Positions 7,220-15,354 of a DNA stretch of 64,000 nt are shown here, one piece after another. The stretch comes from Bacilli bacterium (GTDB taxonomy: Bacteria > Bacillota_I > Bacilli_A > RF39 > UBA660). The DNA lies in contig JAFWJL010000008.1 in the NCBI GenBank assembly GCA_017511605.1, positions 201,468 to 265,467 of the forward strand, given 5' to 3'. Position 1 is the stretch's first letter. Each line of letters begins with the position of its first letter. Under the pieces are notes generated by a model. It saw nothing but the letters and a program-made list of their open reading frames with translations, searched no databases and had not been told where the DNA came from. Made by a program: the position numbers and the translations under genes.

Positions 7220-7853
7220 GTATTACAAATATTCTGTATGGATATGGTCTAAAGTATTTTTTAAAATTAAATAATATCATGGGTTTTGTAAGAAAATGGC
7301 ATGATTTTTCCTCTAATATATGCCCTCCTGCCTTTTTTATAAGTTCTCTCCAATATTCTATGTCTAAAAATCTTTCATCTCCATACTGAGCTTCATTATC
7401 ATCAAAATATTTTGTAGGTATCCCTACAATAACTGTTTTTGCTATTTTCATTTGTATTTGCAATGTATTGATTATTTCTTTATCTGAAAAATGTTCTAAT
7501 ACCCCATTACTAAATGACACATCAAATTCGTCTTTATTATATTTTAATTTAAAGATTGAATCAATCTTAAATGTTGGTTTGCTAGTTGCGTTATATTCTT
7601 TTGCTATTTTTTTTGATAATTCTAATATTTCTTTATCAATGTCTATGGCTAGACAATCAAAACCTAGTGATGCTAAATATGTAGACAATATTCCTGTACC
7701 TGAACCTGCTTCTATTATTTTTTTATTTGGCGAATACTTTCTTATCAGTTTTATTATTGTTTTTCTGGTTTTTATTTTATCATTTATATAATTAATTATC
7801 GAACCTTTTTCATTTATTTCATTTATGTAAATTCTATACCATGTGTTTTTCAT
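7212..7853 (-). CDS. Class I SAM-dependent methyltransferase (operon gene 7)
   Basis: A 213-residue Rossmann-fold methyltransferase. Motif I is IIEAGSGTGILSTYL (residues about 45-59), the acidic end of strand 2 is CLAIDIDKEIL, and motif IV is DVSFSNGVLEHFSD, typical of the UbiE/SmtA-like small-molecule group. It is the last gene of the seven-gene operon, 13 bases after the radical SAM gene. It probably methylates the product of the preceding enzymes; the acceptor is unknown. The C-terminal FRPYPYRIFVIQK may form the acceptor pocket lid. Confidence 0.82.
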   Translation of the reverse strand: MKNTWYRIYINEINEKGSIINYINDKIKTRKTIIKLIRKYSPNKKIIEAGSGTGILSTYLASLGFDCLAIDIDKEILELSKKIAKEYNATSKPTFKIDSIFKLKYNKDEFDVSFSNGVLEHFSDKEIINTLQIQMKIAKTVIVGIPTKYFDDNEAQYGDERFLDIEYWRELIKKAGGHILEEKSCHFLTKPMILFNFKKYFRPYPYRIFVIQK

Positions 7854-7866
7854 TTTTCCCTCTTAC

Positions 7867-8637
7867 TTATATATATTTCTTTAGCGAATCATTTAATGCA
7901 TTACCTAATTTTTTATCAATACCATTTTCAGTTACAACAATATCTCCGTTTGCTAGAATTAAGACATATTTCTTTTCCATGTCTGTTTCTATTCTCGTAT
8001 CTATTTTTTTAATACTACTTCTTTCTTTTATTAATTTTATAACATTATTATAATCTTTCATTGAAACATTAAATTCATCTTTGTTTTTTACCGCTGTTTC
8101 TCTTAATGGCATAAATTTGAATATTCTCCAACTATAAATATTATAGTTTTCTAAAAAATCTATTAATCCATTAAATTTATTTAAATTATTTTTGCAAACA
8201 ACGCTATTTATTCTTATTTTTATATCATAATTCTTTATTTTGATATAATCTAAAATATCCTTTATCTCTTGATAGTGATTTCTTCCTCTTCCTAATTCTT
8301 CGTTTGTATTATCATCAACAGAATCAATTGATAGAGTAATGCTATCTAAGTATCTATATATTTTATCAATTCTTTCTTTATTTAATAGTTTACCATTAGT
8401 AATAATTTTGTTTTTTATTCCATATTCATGAGAAAATTTTATTAATTTATCTATTTCCTTTAATAATAATGCTTCTCCTCCGGTCCATGTAATACTGTTT
8501 ACTCCTGATTCTACTAAATTATTTAGAATTGAATAATTTTCTTCAAATGTAAGATCTTTTATATTTAAAAAGCGATGACAATATTTGCAACTTTGATTAC
8601 ATCTTGCGGTAATATTCCAACATATTTCTTTTTCCAT
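7867..8637 (-). CDS. Radical SAM enzyme (MoaA/PqqE-like core) (operon gene 6)
   Basis: A 256-residue radical SAM protein. The [4Fe-4S] motif CNQSCKYC is at residues 13-20 (Cx3Cx2C), the SAM-binding GGE motif is TWTGGEALLL near 53-62, and the strands LSIDSVDD and INSVVCKNN follow. There is no C-terminal SPASM cysteine cluster, so only one cluster is expected. The enzyme generates a 5'-deoxyadenosyl radical; the substrate is not known. The start overlaps the stop of the upstream methyltransferase by one base, so it is tightly coupled. It may process a small molecule made by the upstream enzymes rather than a peptide, because no precursor peptide is visible. Confidence 0.83.
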   Translation of the reverse strand: MEKEICWNITARCNQSCKYCHRFLNIKDLTFEENYSILNNLVESGVNSITWTGGEALLLKEIDKLIKFSHEYGIKNKIITNGKLLNKERIDKIYRYLDSITLSIDSVDDNTNEELGRGRNHYQEIKDILDYIKIKNYDIKIRINSVVCKNNLNKFNGLIDFLENYNIYSWRIFKFMPLRETAVKNKDEFNVSMKDYNNVIKLIKERSSIKKIDTRIETDMEKKYVLILANGDIVVTENGIDKKLGNALNDSLKKYI

Positions 8638-9347
8638 TATTTCATCCTCCTAGCAAATATGTATCCAAAACGATGAAAATGGTCTCTTACACAATCTACG
8701 TGTGCACCTTCAAAACTTGGATTATTATTTTCTCTATAAGAAATAATTTCCCAATTACTATCAAAGTATTTCTTTATTTCATTCTTTCGATAAAACTTTT
8801 CTTTTGGATATGTATTATAATCTTGTTCATCAATTGCCATCATATAATCTATATATAAGTATCCATTAGGTTTTACAATATCTTGCAGTTTTTTTGTTTT
8901 ATTTTCTAGAGTAAAATCTTTATTAGCAGAGTAATGAAGAGAGCAACTTGTAAATACTACATTAAATTTTTCTTTTGGAATGTTTCTATAGAAATCTCTT
9001 TTTTCAATATGGGCATATTGTGAAATTTTTTCTATTTGTAGTCTTTCTGTTACTCCTAATACTTTTTTTGTTTCTAACTTAAATTCTTTAGATTTAAAAT
9101 TTTTTGAATATGGATATTTAATTTTCTTTTCAATTATTGGAAAATCTTTAAATCCTCCATATAACGCAATATCATCAATATCATAACCTGTTACTTTTAT
9201 TCCTTCGCGAGCAAAAGGCATTAAAAACTTACCATCGGAGCATCCTACAATGCACGCTGTAAAGTCTTTACCCCACTCTTTTTTTGCAATATTTAATAGT
9301 TTATATAATCTTGTTGGTGGATTTCCCCATATACTTTTAGTCTTCAT
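8637..9347 (-). CDS. Class I SAM-dependent methyltransferase (operon gene 5)
   Basis: A 236-residue methyltransferase. Motif I is degenerate but present as CIVGCSDGKFLMPFA followed by VTGYDIDD; the motif IV region is KFNVVFTSCSLHYS, and NGYLYIDYMMA marks strand 5. The overall pattern resembles TPMT/TehB-like enzymes. It overlaps the preceding DAHP synthase gene by 11 bases and the next radical SAM gene by one. Two methyltransferases of different subtypes in one operon suggest two methylation steps on a common product. The Cys and His-rich tail (HVDCVRDHFHRFGY) is unusual. Confidence 0.75.
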   Translation of the reverse strand: MKTKSIWGNPPTRLYKLLNIAKKEWGKDFTACIVGCSDGKFLMPFAREGIKVTGYDIDDIALYGGFKDFPIIEKKIKYPYSKNFKSKEFKLETKKVLGVTERLQIEKISQYAHIEKRDFYRNIPKEKFNVVFTSCSLHYSANKDFTLENKTKKLQDIVKPNGYLYIDYMMAIDEQDYNTYPKEKFYRKNEIKKYFDSNWEIISYRENNNPSFEGAHVDCVRDHFHRFGYIFARRMK

Positions 9348-10119
9348 ATTTATTTATCCTTTCTTTAAATTCTAATATTCTTTTTAGACTTTCAATATCA
9401 ATCGTTTGCGCACTATCACATAAACTTTGGCTTGGATTTGTATGAACTTCTATTATTAATCCATCAGCTCCAGCTACTAATGCAGCTTTACTCATTGGCT
9501 CTACAATATAACTTTTACCACTAGCATGAGATGGATCAATGAAAATTGGTAGATTTGAATTTTTCTTTATATACGGTATTGATTGCATATCTAAGATGTT
9601 TCTTGTTTCTTCTGAATTAAAACCTCTAATACCTCTTTCACATAATATTACCTTATTATTTCCCTCTTTTAATATATATTCAGCTGCCAGTAACCATTCT
9701 CTATAAGTGGCTGTAAATCCTCTTTTTAATAATACTGGAGTTTTTGTTTTTCCGATTTCTTTTAGCAACTCATAATTATACATATTTCTACTTCCAATCT
9801 GAATTATATCTATGTCGTTTGCATATTTTTTTACTTGTTCTATAGTTAATAATTCAGTAACTATGTGCAATCCTAATTCTTTCTTTATTTTAATAAGCAT
9901 TTCCACTCCTTCATCTTGTAATCCTTGGAATGAATATGGATCTGTTCTTCCTTTATAAGCTCCAGCACGAAAATATTTAATTCCTAATGATTTTAATTCT
10001 TTGGCAATATTATATACTTCTTCATAGCTTCCAAAAGTACATGGACCAGCAATAATCACCTTTTCGTTATCAAAGATATTTGCTATGTTTATTGAATTGT
10101 ATAAGTATTTTTCTTTCAT
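9337..10119 (-). CDS. 3-deoxy-D-arabino-heptulosonate 7-phosphate (DAHP) synthase, catalytic core only (operon gene 4)
   Basis: A core-only member of the type I-beta DAHP synthases, which join phosphoenolpyruvate and erythrose 4-phosphate in the first step of the shikimate route. Recognisable motifs in order: IIAGPCTFGS, FRAGAYKGRTDPYSFQG, VLLKRGFTATYREWL, ILCERGIRGF, FIDPSHASGK and GLIIEVHTNP. The ATG at 10119 is chosen because AAGGGAAAG precedes it and because the U32 gene stops at 10121. No N-terminal chorismate mutase or ACT domain is present, so no aromatic feedback is expected. The KPRTSPY family motif reads KGRTDPY. No other shikimate gene is in the window. A relative that makes a different keto-acid cannot be excluded. 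Confidence 0.85.
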   Translation of the reverse strand: MKEKYLYNSINIANIFDNEKVIIAGPCTFGSYEEVYNIAKELKSLGIKYFRAGAYKGRTDPYSFQGLQDEGVEMLIKIKKELGLHIVTELLTIEQVKKYANDIDIIQIGSRNMYNYELLKEIGKTKTPVLLKRGFTATYREWLLAAEYILKEGNNKVILCERGIRGFNSEETRNILDMQSIPYIKKNSNLPIFIDPSHASGKSYIVEPMSKAALVAGADGLIIEVHTNPSQSLCDSAQTIDIESLKRILEFKERINKYED

Positions 10120-10120
10120 A

Positions 10121-12199
10121 CTATTCTTTCCCTTCATATAAATTACATTCATAAGAATTTTTCCAAAATTCATTTTGAATTAATTTTTTATAATAATTAT
10201 CACTTTTGAATCCTTTGATACTTGCATCTATTTCTTCAAGACTTTGTCCGTTAGTTATATATCTAAATTTTGTATTAGCGTTTAATTCCACTTTTGAATA
10301 GTCATTAAGCATCGGTTCTTTATTTAAAATATATCTATAATCATCATTACATAATATTTCAAAATTTAGATTCTTATCTACATTTTTTATGTTCTTTTTA
10401 TTACATTGATTATTCTTACAATTTATACATCCATAAAGATGTTTAAAACAATTCCTTGTATATACTAATGGCATCTTACCACCGATAATTACTTGTATTT
10501 CTTCTTCATTAAAAATACTCTTATTTGTTTCATAGGATAATTCAGGAGATGCTGTAAATTCCTCAAAACCATTATCTTTCAAATATTTCAATGCTTTCTT
10601 ATTCCATATATAGACAGTGTAGTCAGTATATTTCTTTTTGAATTTAATATTTCTACATAAATATATTTGAGAAAATCTTGTGTACATAACTTCTTTATCT
10701 TTTAATTGCTCAAGATAAGGGATAATATTTTGACTTTCCCAATTAAAAATAGGCAATTTATAGATAATTCTATCTCCATATTTCTGAATAATCTTATCTA
10801 TGTCTTTTAATTTATCAATTGTTTCTATATCATAAATTATTTTTATAAATGGATCATTTATATATTTTTCTATAATGTTTTCATCTTTTGTATCTATGTA
10901 TAATTGTTTTAATTTAATACTATTATTTATATCTTTATGCTTTTTGGATATACAATCTCTTTGTATGTAATCAATAATTTCATCATATAATTTTTTATTT
11001 ATTTTTAATGTTTTATCGTTAGTTCTTTTATATTTTATCTTATATATATTAATACTATTATTTGTGTTTTCTATATTTTTTATAAAATCATTTAAATCTA
11101 TATCTATTAATTCTTTATCATTACCATAAAATGTATGGCCATCGCCTTTATAATTCATATATAGTGCTTCTAAAATGATATTATTATCTAGTGTTAAGTC
11201 GATTGCTAGATTCTTTTTATTAATATTATATGGTTTCTTTATTTCCGTATATATATACATTACATCGGGGTCAGAATAATCTTCCGAGAATTCTATTGGA
11301 ATATCATTTTTATATTTTATACATATGTCGTTTTTTCCTACATTCTCTAATTTGCTTGCCTTCATGAATGGTTTTGTTCTTGTATTAATTTTCTCATATA
11401 GTTTATTATCTTTTATACTTGTTCCTAATAAATATCCTGTTGTAGTTTTAAATATTTTTTTATTATAAATATCATTTAAAACTTGTTTTATTTCTTTTGG
11501 ATTTCTTCTTCTGCCTTCTAATTTTAGGCAATCTATATTATTAAGCTTACTTATTAAATTAATACAATTCATATCAGGTACATATAAAAAGTGCCCTGTT
11601 TGATTATCTATGGAATATATGTCTCTACAAGTAATGATACATTTTCCACGATTACCACCGCCACCATTAATTAATGTTCCAAAAAAACATAATCCGGAAA
11701 AACTAAGACATTGTGATCCCCAAATAAAACATTCTAATTCTATATCTGTTTTCTCTCTTATATTATTTATTTCTTCTAGAGTTAACTCTCTAGATAAAAT
11801 GGCTCTTTCACCATTTAATGATTTTATATAATTAATGTCTTCAATGTTGTGTGCTCCAAATTGGGTTGAAAAATGTAATGGGACTTCTGGAAATTCCTTG
11901 TGTAATTCCATTATTAGTCCCATGTCTGTAACTATAAAAGCATCAGGTAACATATTTTCTTTTAAAAATTTAATTACTTCCTCTATTTCATTGTCTAACA
12001 TTAATATGTTTAAAGTTAGAAAAAATTTTATATTATTTTTATGCAATTCTTTTATCAAAGTATTATATTCTTCTGTGGTGAAATTAATTGCTTTATTTCT
12101 AGCATTCCACTTTTTTAATCCTCCATATACAGCATTTGCCTTTTCGTCGATAGCAACTTGTATATGATTCATATTACTGGCTGGGCTTAATATTTCCAC
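10121..12199 (-). CDS. U32-family Fe-S protein (collagenase-like/RlhA-TrhP-UbiU type) (operon gene 3)
   Basis: A 692-residue U32 protein. The N-terminal TIM-barrel starts EILSPASN and the four cluster cysteines of the family are present: C164 and C171 (SQCLSFSGLC) and C187 and C191 (NRGKCIITCR). A second Cys-rich segment, CINCKNNQC, lies near residue 595. Members hydroxylate tRNA U34 (TrhP), 23S rRNA C2501 (RlhA) or ubiquinone precursors (UbiU/V), reactions that depend on prephenate. The length fits the long RlhA-like forms, and the long C-terminal half is divergent. The start is GTG with AAGGAG eight bases upstream. The next gene is a DAHP synthase, which supports a chorismate/prephenate link. 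Confidence 0.85.
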   Translation of the reverse strand: MEILSPASNMNHIQVAIDEKANAVYGGLKKWNARNKAINFTTEEYNTLIKELHKNNIKFFLTLNILMLDNEIEEVIKFLKENMLPDAFIVTDMGLIMELHKEFPEVPLHFSTQFGAHNIEDINYIKSLNGERAILSRELTLEEINNIREKTDIELECFIWGSQCLSFSGLCFFGTLINGGGGNRGKCIITCRDIYSIDNQTGHFLYVPDMNCINLISKLNNIDCLKLEGRRRNPKEIKQVLNDIYNKKIFKTTTGYLLGTSIKDNKLYEKINTRTKPFMKASKLENVGKNDICIKYKNDIPIEFSEDYSDPDVMYIYTEIKKPYNINKKNLAIDLTLDNNIILEALYMNYKGDGHTFYGNDKELIDIDLNDFIKNIENTNNSINIYKIKYKRTNDKTLKINKKLYDEIIDYIQRDCISKKHKDINNSIKLKQLYIDTKDENIIEKYINDPFIKIIYDIETIDKLKDIDKIIQKYGDRIIYKLPIFNWESQNIIPYLEQLKDKEVMYTRFSQIYLCRNIKFKKKYTDYTVYIWNKKALKYLKDNGFEEFTASPELSYETNKSIFNEEEIQVIIGGKMPLVYTRNCFKHLYGCINCKNNQCNKKNIKNVDKNLNFEILCNDDYRYILNKEPMLNDYSKVELNANTKFRYITNGQSLEEIDASIKGFKSDNYYKKLIQNEFWKNSYECNLYEGKE

Positions 12200-12216
12200 A
12201 TTACCATCTCCTTGAT

Positions 12217-12825
12217 TTACTTTTTGTTTTTATATTGTTTTGGAATTTCTATAAAACCATTCATTATTCCATCTACTATATCTTTTACCTCTTCTAAATC
12301 TTTATTTTCAGTATCGATGACTATATATGGTTGATTAAATTTTTCAACAAAATATAACATTTTATTATAGCCATCATCTTTTTTATCAGGGTCTGTTAAA
12401 TCCGGGTCGTTTGGATTTCTTTTTCTTAATCTTTCCATTCTTGTTTCAGTGGTTGCATATAATAATATAGTAAGATCCGGAGTCCCTGAAAGTTCAATTA
12501 ATGCTTTATATATTGGTTCACTCTCTAAATCACCATTCCAATAATAATTTGAAACTAAATGCCTATCAACTACAATATTTTGATCAGCCATCATTCTACT
12601 TACATACACATTTCCTAAACCAAAATACCATGATTTAATAGCCTTATCTTGGATATCATATACTCTAGTAGCAACTTTCATAAAGTCTGCATAATTGTTT
12701 TCAGCACCATCACTATAAAAGTGATGTAGTGGTTTTTCTACAAATTTAAAATTATATTTTTCGCTTATATATTTTGCAACTGTGGTTTTTCCTACTCCAT
12801 CCATTCCTTCTACTGCGATCATCAT
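12217..12825 (-). CDS. dTMP kinase-like P-loop kinase (operon gene 2)
   Basis: A 202-residue nucleoside/nucleotide kinase. The P-loop is EGMDGVGKTT (residues 6-15), the DR(Y/H/S) substrate motif is VVDRHLVSNYYW, and a LID with arginines is ERLRKRNPND. This is the thymidylate kinase / deoxynucleoside kinase superfamily: ATP-dependent phosphorylation of a nucleoside or nucleotide. Whether it is the housekeeping Tmk or a pathway-specific kinase cannot be decided; its location inside an operon of tailoring enzymes favours the second. It overlaps the HAD gene by four bases (ATGA). Confidence 0.8.
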   Translation of the reverse strand: MMIAVEGMDGVGKTTVAKYISEKYNFKFVEKPLHHFYSDGAENNYADFMKVATRVYDIQDKAIKSWYFGLGNVYVSRMMADQNIVVDRHLVSNYYWNGDLESEPIYKALIELSGTPDLTILLYATTETRMERLRKRNPNDPDLTDPDKKDDGYNKMLYFVEKFNQPYIVIDTENKDLEEVKDIVDGIMNGFIEIPKQYKNKK

Positions 12826-13691
12826 ATATTACCACCTCCATTTATGTAATAATTTATTCCTTCTGCTACACCTGAATTATTATTATTTCTTTTTGTAATA
12901 TATTTTGCTAAAACTTTAGCTTGCTCAGTACCGTTATTCATACAAACGTTATTTTTGAATGTCGATAACATTTCTAAATCATTTTCCCCGTCACCAAAAA
13001 CTAATATTTCGTCTAATGGTATATCAAGAATGTTTGCTAAATTAATTAGTCCCGTTGCCTTTGTTTCACATTTTGAACCTATCTCTATATAATTAATTGT
13101 CTTATCTATAATATTTTCATATAAATTTCTATTGTGTTCTGTAATAAATAAATTATGTCTTTTTAATATCTCTTCTAAGTTTTTAATGTGTCTATCTAGG
13201 CTATTTTCTGATACTATCACTAATTTAGTAATAGTGTTTTGCTTTATATGATTTTCTAAATCGTTTACTAAATAACATGCACTTTTAAGTTCTTCGGGAT
13301 ACCCTTCATTTAACCTATGATGCTTTAAATTAAAATAAGCCATCTTGTCAGAAACTTCACAAAATTCTTGATTAAGATGTAAGTATAAATTGTTCTTCTT
13401 ACAATAATTGTATATATCTAATACAGCTTGTGTTTCTATAATTGAACATTTTAAGGTTTTTAACTTGTTAATATCTAATAGATGGCTACCATTACTAAAT
13501 ACTCCGTAATCACAGTCAATTATTTTACTTATATATTTTGTTGAGGAATATTCTCTTGCTGTGGCTAAAGCAATTAATATTCCTTTTTCTTTTGCCTCTT
13601 TAATGGCTTTAATATTCTCTATGGTGATAGTATTATCATCTGAAAGCAACGTTCCACCTATATCAAAAGCAATCATTGATATTTTTTTCAC
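12822..13691 (-). CDS. HAD-superfamily Cof-type hydrolase with altered catalytic motif (operon gene 1)
   Basis: A Cof/YidA-type HAD protein of about 289 residues. Motif I reads IAFDIGGTLLS, so the second aspartate of the usual DxDGT is Gly. Motif IV is present as LVFGDGENDLEML. I choose GTG at 13691 (AGGGGTGAT five bases upstream) over an ATG at 13706 that would lie at the predicted transcription start. Normal members are cytosolic phosphatases of sugar phosphates or nucleotides; loss of the general acid/base aspartate may leave it inactive, slow or specialised. First gene of the seven-gene operon. Confidence 0.8.
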   Translation of the reverse strand: MKKISMIAFDIGGTLLSDDNTITIENIKAIKEAKEKGILIALATAREYSSTKYISKIIDCDYGVFSNGSHLLDINKLKTLKCSIIETQAVLDIYNYCKKNNLYLHLNQEFCEVSDKMAYFNLKHHRLNEGYPEELKSACYLVNDLENHIKQNTITKLVIVSENSLDRHIKNLEEILKRHNLFITEHNRNLYENIIDKTINYIEIGSKCETKATGLINLANILDIPLDEILVFGDGENDLEMLSTFKNNVCMNNGTEQAKVLAKYITKRNNNNSGVAEGINYYINGGGNI

Positions 13692-13712
13692 GCAATCACC
13701 CCTCATGATTAA

Positions 13713-13721
13713 ATTATATCA
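13713..13721 (-). promoter_or_regulatory. Activator-type promoter of the seven-gene operon
   Basis: The minus strand reads TGATATAAT, an extended -10, with no recognisable -35 (ATTATT at the expected place). Transcription should start near 13706. A poor -35 fits dependence on an activator such as the LysR protein encoded just upstream. Confidence 0.55.
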
Positions 13722-13755
13722 CTTATGACTTAAATAATAATTATATCTTTTTTAT

Positions 13756-13782
13756 ATATCTATAACTTTGGGTTATAGATAT
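13756..13782. promoter_or_regulatory. Palindromic LysR-type operator
   Basis: A perfect inverted repeat with 11-base arms (13756-13766 ATATCTATAAC and 13772-13782) and a 5-base spacer. The core CTATA-N9-TATAG is the T-N11-A type site that LysR proteins bind. Its centre is about 63 bases upstream of the predicted start of the downstream operon, the classical recognition-site position. No T-run follows on either strand, so it is not a terminator. Confidence 0.6.
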
Positions 13783-13789
13783 TTTCAAA

Positions 13790-13819
13790 TAAAAAGAATC
13801 ACTTTCTTATGTGATTCTT
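13790..13819 (-). terminator. Terminator of the lysR gene
   Basis: Nine-base stem AAGAATCAC / GTGATTCTT (13794-13802 and 13811-13819), with T5 following on the minus strand. The regulator's stop codon (13799) is inside the stem. Confidence 0.75.
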
Positions 13820-14674
13820 AATAAAATACCTTGCTAGATTTGTTAAATAATCTTCTATATATACTAAATTCAATTCCAATTTCGGTAAATTGTATGGTGT
13901 TTTTAATTCTATTAGTTCTTTGTTTTTTAGCTCTTTTTCTACTGATTTTTTTACTACATATCCTGAACCTATTCCTTTTTTTACTGATGAAATTATCAGG
14001 TCTGTTGTTTCAACTTCTAACACTACTTCTAATTTTATATCATATTTTTCTAATTCTTTTTCTAAATTTTTTCTAATATTACTTCTAGCATATGGCATTA
14101 CATATTTTTGCTTTTCAAATTCTAAATTTTTGCTTTCGTTTTCTTTAGATGTTATCAAACATGTTTCATATGCTGCAAGTGATTCTATTTTTATATCCTT
14201 ATTAGTATTGTTGATTGGTGAACTATCTATTAAGAAATCTATTTTATGTTCTTCAAGCCCTTTTAATAATTCTGAAGTAGTTCCATTTATAATTCTAAAA
14301 AATACATTAGGATGATTTTCACGATACTCTTCTATAAATTTTAATAAATAAAATGTAGCTATGTGTGCTGGAGCTCCGATGACTATAGTACCTATATCCA
14401 TATTATTGTTTTCTTTAATTATTTTTTCTCCTGCCACTAAATAATTATATGACTTTTCTATATAACTATATAATTGTTTGCCATCATCTGTTAAAACTAA
14501 ACCATTGCTTTCTCTATAGAATAACTTTGTTCCTAACAACTCCTCTAAATTTTTTATTTGTTTACTAATTGCTGGTTGAGAAACACATAATTTTTTTGAG
14601 GCTTCAACAAATGATTTACATGTACAACATATATAAAATACTCTATATAAATTTAAATTAATATCTGAAATCAT
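13799..14674 (-). CDS. LysR-family transcriptional regulator
   Basis: A 291-residue LTTR. The winged HTH is residues 4-63, with the signature FVEASKKLCVSQPAISKQIKNLEELLGTKLFYR; the ligand-binding domain follows (IGAPAHIATFYLLKFIEEYRE and IDFLIDSSPI). Tetrameric DNA-binding regulators of this family usually control adjacent genes in answer to a small metabolite. It is upstream of, and in the same direction as, the seven-gene U32/DAHP synthase operon, separated by its own terminator and by a perfect palindrome, so it probably regulates that operon. An extended -10 promoter lies at 14725-14733 and AAGGAGTGAT precedes the ATG. Confidence 0.93.
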   Translation of the reverse strand: MISDINLNLYRVFYICCTCKSFVEASKKLCVSQPAISKQIKNLEELLGTKLFYRESNGLVLTDDGKQLYSYIEKSYNYLVAGEKIIKENNNMDIGTIVIGAPAHIATFYLLKFIEEYRENHPNVFFRIINGTTSELLKGLEEHKIDFLIDSSPINNTNKDIKIESLAAYETCLITSKENESKNLEFEKQKYVMPYARSNIRKNLEKELEKYDIKLEVVLEVETTDLIISSVKKGIGSGYVVKKSVEKELKNKELIELKTPYNLPKLELNLVYIEDYLTNLARYFIKNHIRK

Positions 14675-14724
14675 AATATCACTCCTTTTTATTATATTAA
14701 ACTTACAATACCTTCATTGGATAC

Positions 14725-14733
14725 ATTATAACA
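14725..14733 (-). promoter_or_regulatory. Extended -10 promoter of the lysR gene
   Basis: Minus strand TGTTATAAT, directly after the terminator of the HAM1-like gene. Confidence 0.55.
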
Positions 14734-14734
14734 T

Positions 14735-14759
14735 AAAAAGACTAGATCCCTCTAGTCTT
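14735..14759 (-). terminator. Terminator of the SIS-HAM1 unit
   Basis: Nine-base stem AAGACTAGA / TCTAGTCTT with TCCC loop (14738-14759) and T5 on the minus strand; the last residues TRGI and the stop of the HAM1-like gene are read from inside it. Confidence 0.8.
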
Positions 14760-15353
14760 ATTTTTTTGATACCCTTTTTCTTTATTTAACCATTCAATAA
14801 ATTCTACTGCTGCATCTGTTCTATCATCATCACGATTATTTCTTTCATAATCAGTCATTTCGGCTAATGTTTTATCACAATTCTTCGGTATAAACACGTG
14901 CCATAGATTTGACCAAGCTTGTTTTAAATCGACCCCTTTAATTTCTTTTGATAGTTGTCCTTCATTCTTACCAAAAAAATGAACAAATTCTTTACCATCA
15001 TAATATGTTAAACAATTAAGAAAATAGCAATACCTATCATCTACATCTTTCATATCTTCTATTAACTTACTAATATTACTAGCTACACCACTTCTTTTTA
15101 CAAATGCACCTGGATAATTAGGATTATTGGGGTAATTTTTAATATAAAAACCACAATCTACTACGAATACTGGTGTACCTAATTGCTCATAGGCTAATCT
15201 TGCTTTTTCTTTACTAATAAATTCTATATCATTTACATCAGGTTCTTCTAAATCAATATTTGCATATTTTATATCTATTCCGTGTTTTTCAAATTTTTCT
15301 TTTATAGATATATATTTACCATAATTACCTGTTACATAAGTTATGTTAGTCAT
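14742..15353 (-). CDS. HAM1/RdgB-type nucleoside triphosphate pyrophosphatase
   Basis: About 203 residues from the ATG at 15353, chosen because AGAGGAG is eight bases upstream and because the SIS gene ends at 15355. The HAM1 hallmarks are YVTGNYGKY (family TGNxxK) at the N terminus, FVVDCGFYI (family VEDTGLxI) and FFGKNEGQLS (family GxxxGxI). RdgB-like enzymes hydrolyse (d)ITP/XTP to monophosphates, cleaning the nucleotide pool. The catalytic Asp of VVD is present. This copy is divergent from housekeeping RdgB, lies directly behind a SIS protein, and its final four residues are encoded by the terminator hairpin. Confidence 0.8.
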   Translation of the reverse strand: MTNITYVTGNYGKYISIKEKFEKHGIDIKYANIDLEEPDVNDIEFISKEKARLAYEQLGTPVFVVDCGFYIKNYPNNPNYPGAFVKRSGVASNISKLIEDMKDVDDRYCYFLNCLTYYDGKEFVHFFGKNEGQLSKEIKGVDLKQAWSNLWHVFIPKNCDKTLAEMTDYERNNRDDDRTDAAVEFIEWLNKEKGYQKNKTRGI

Positions 15354-15354
15354 A

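Noticed and set aside
13756..13782. Palindrome as a transcription terminator of lysR
   Set aside because: No T-run follows on the minus strand, and a separate terminator lies at 13790-13819.
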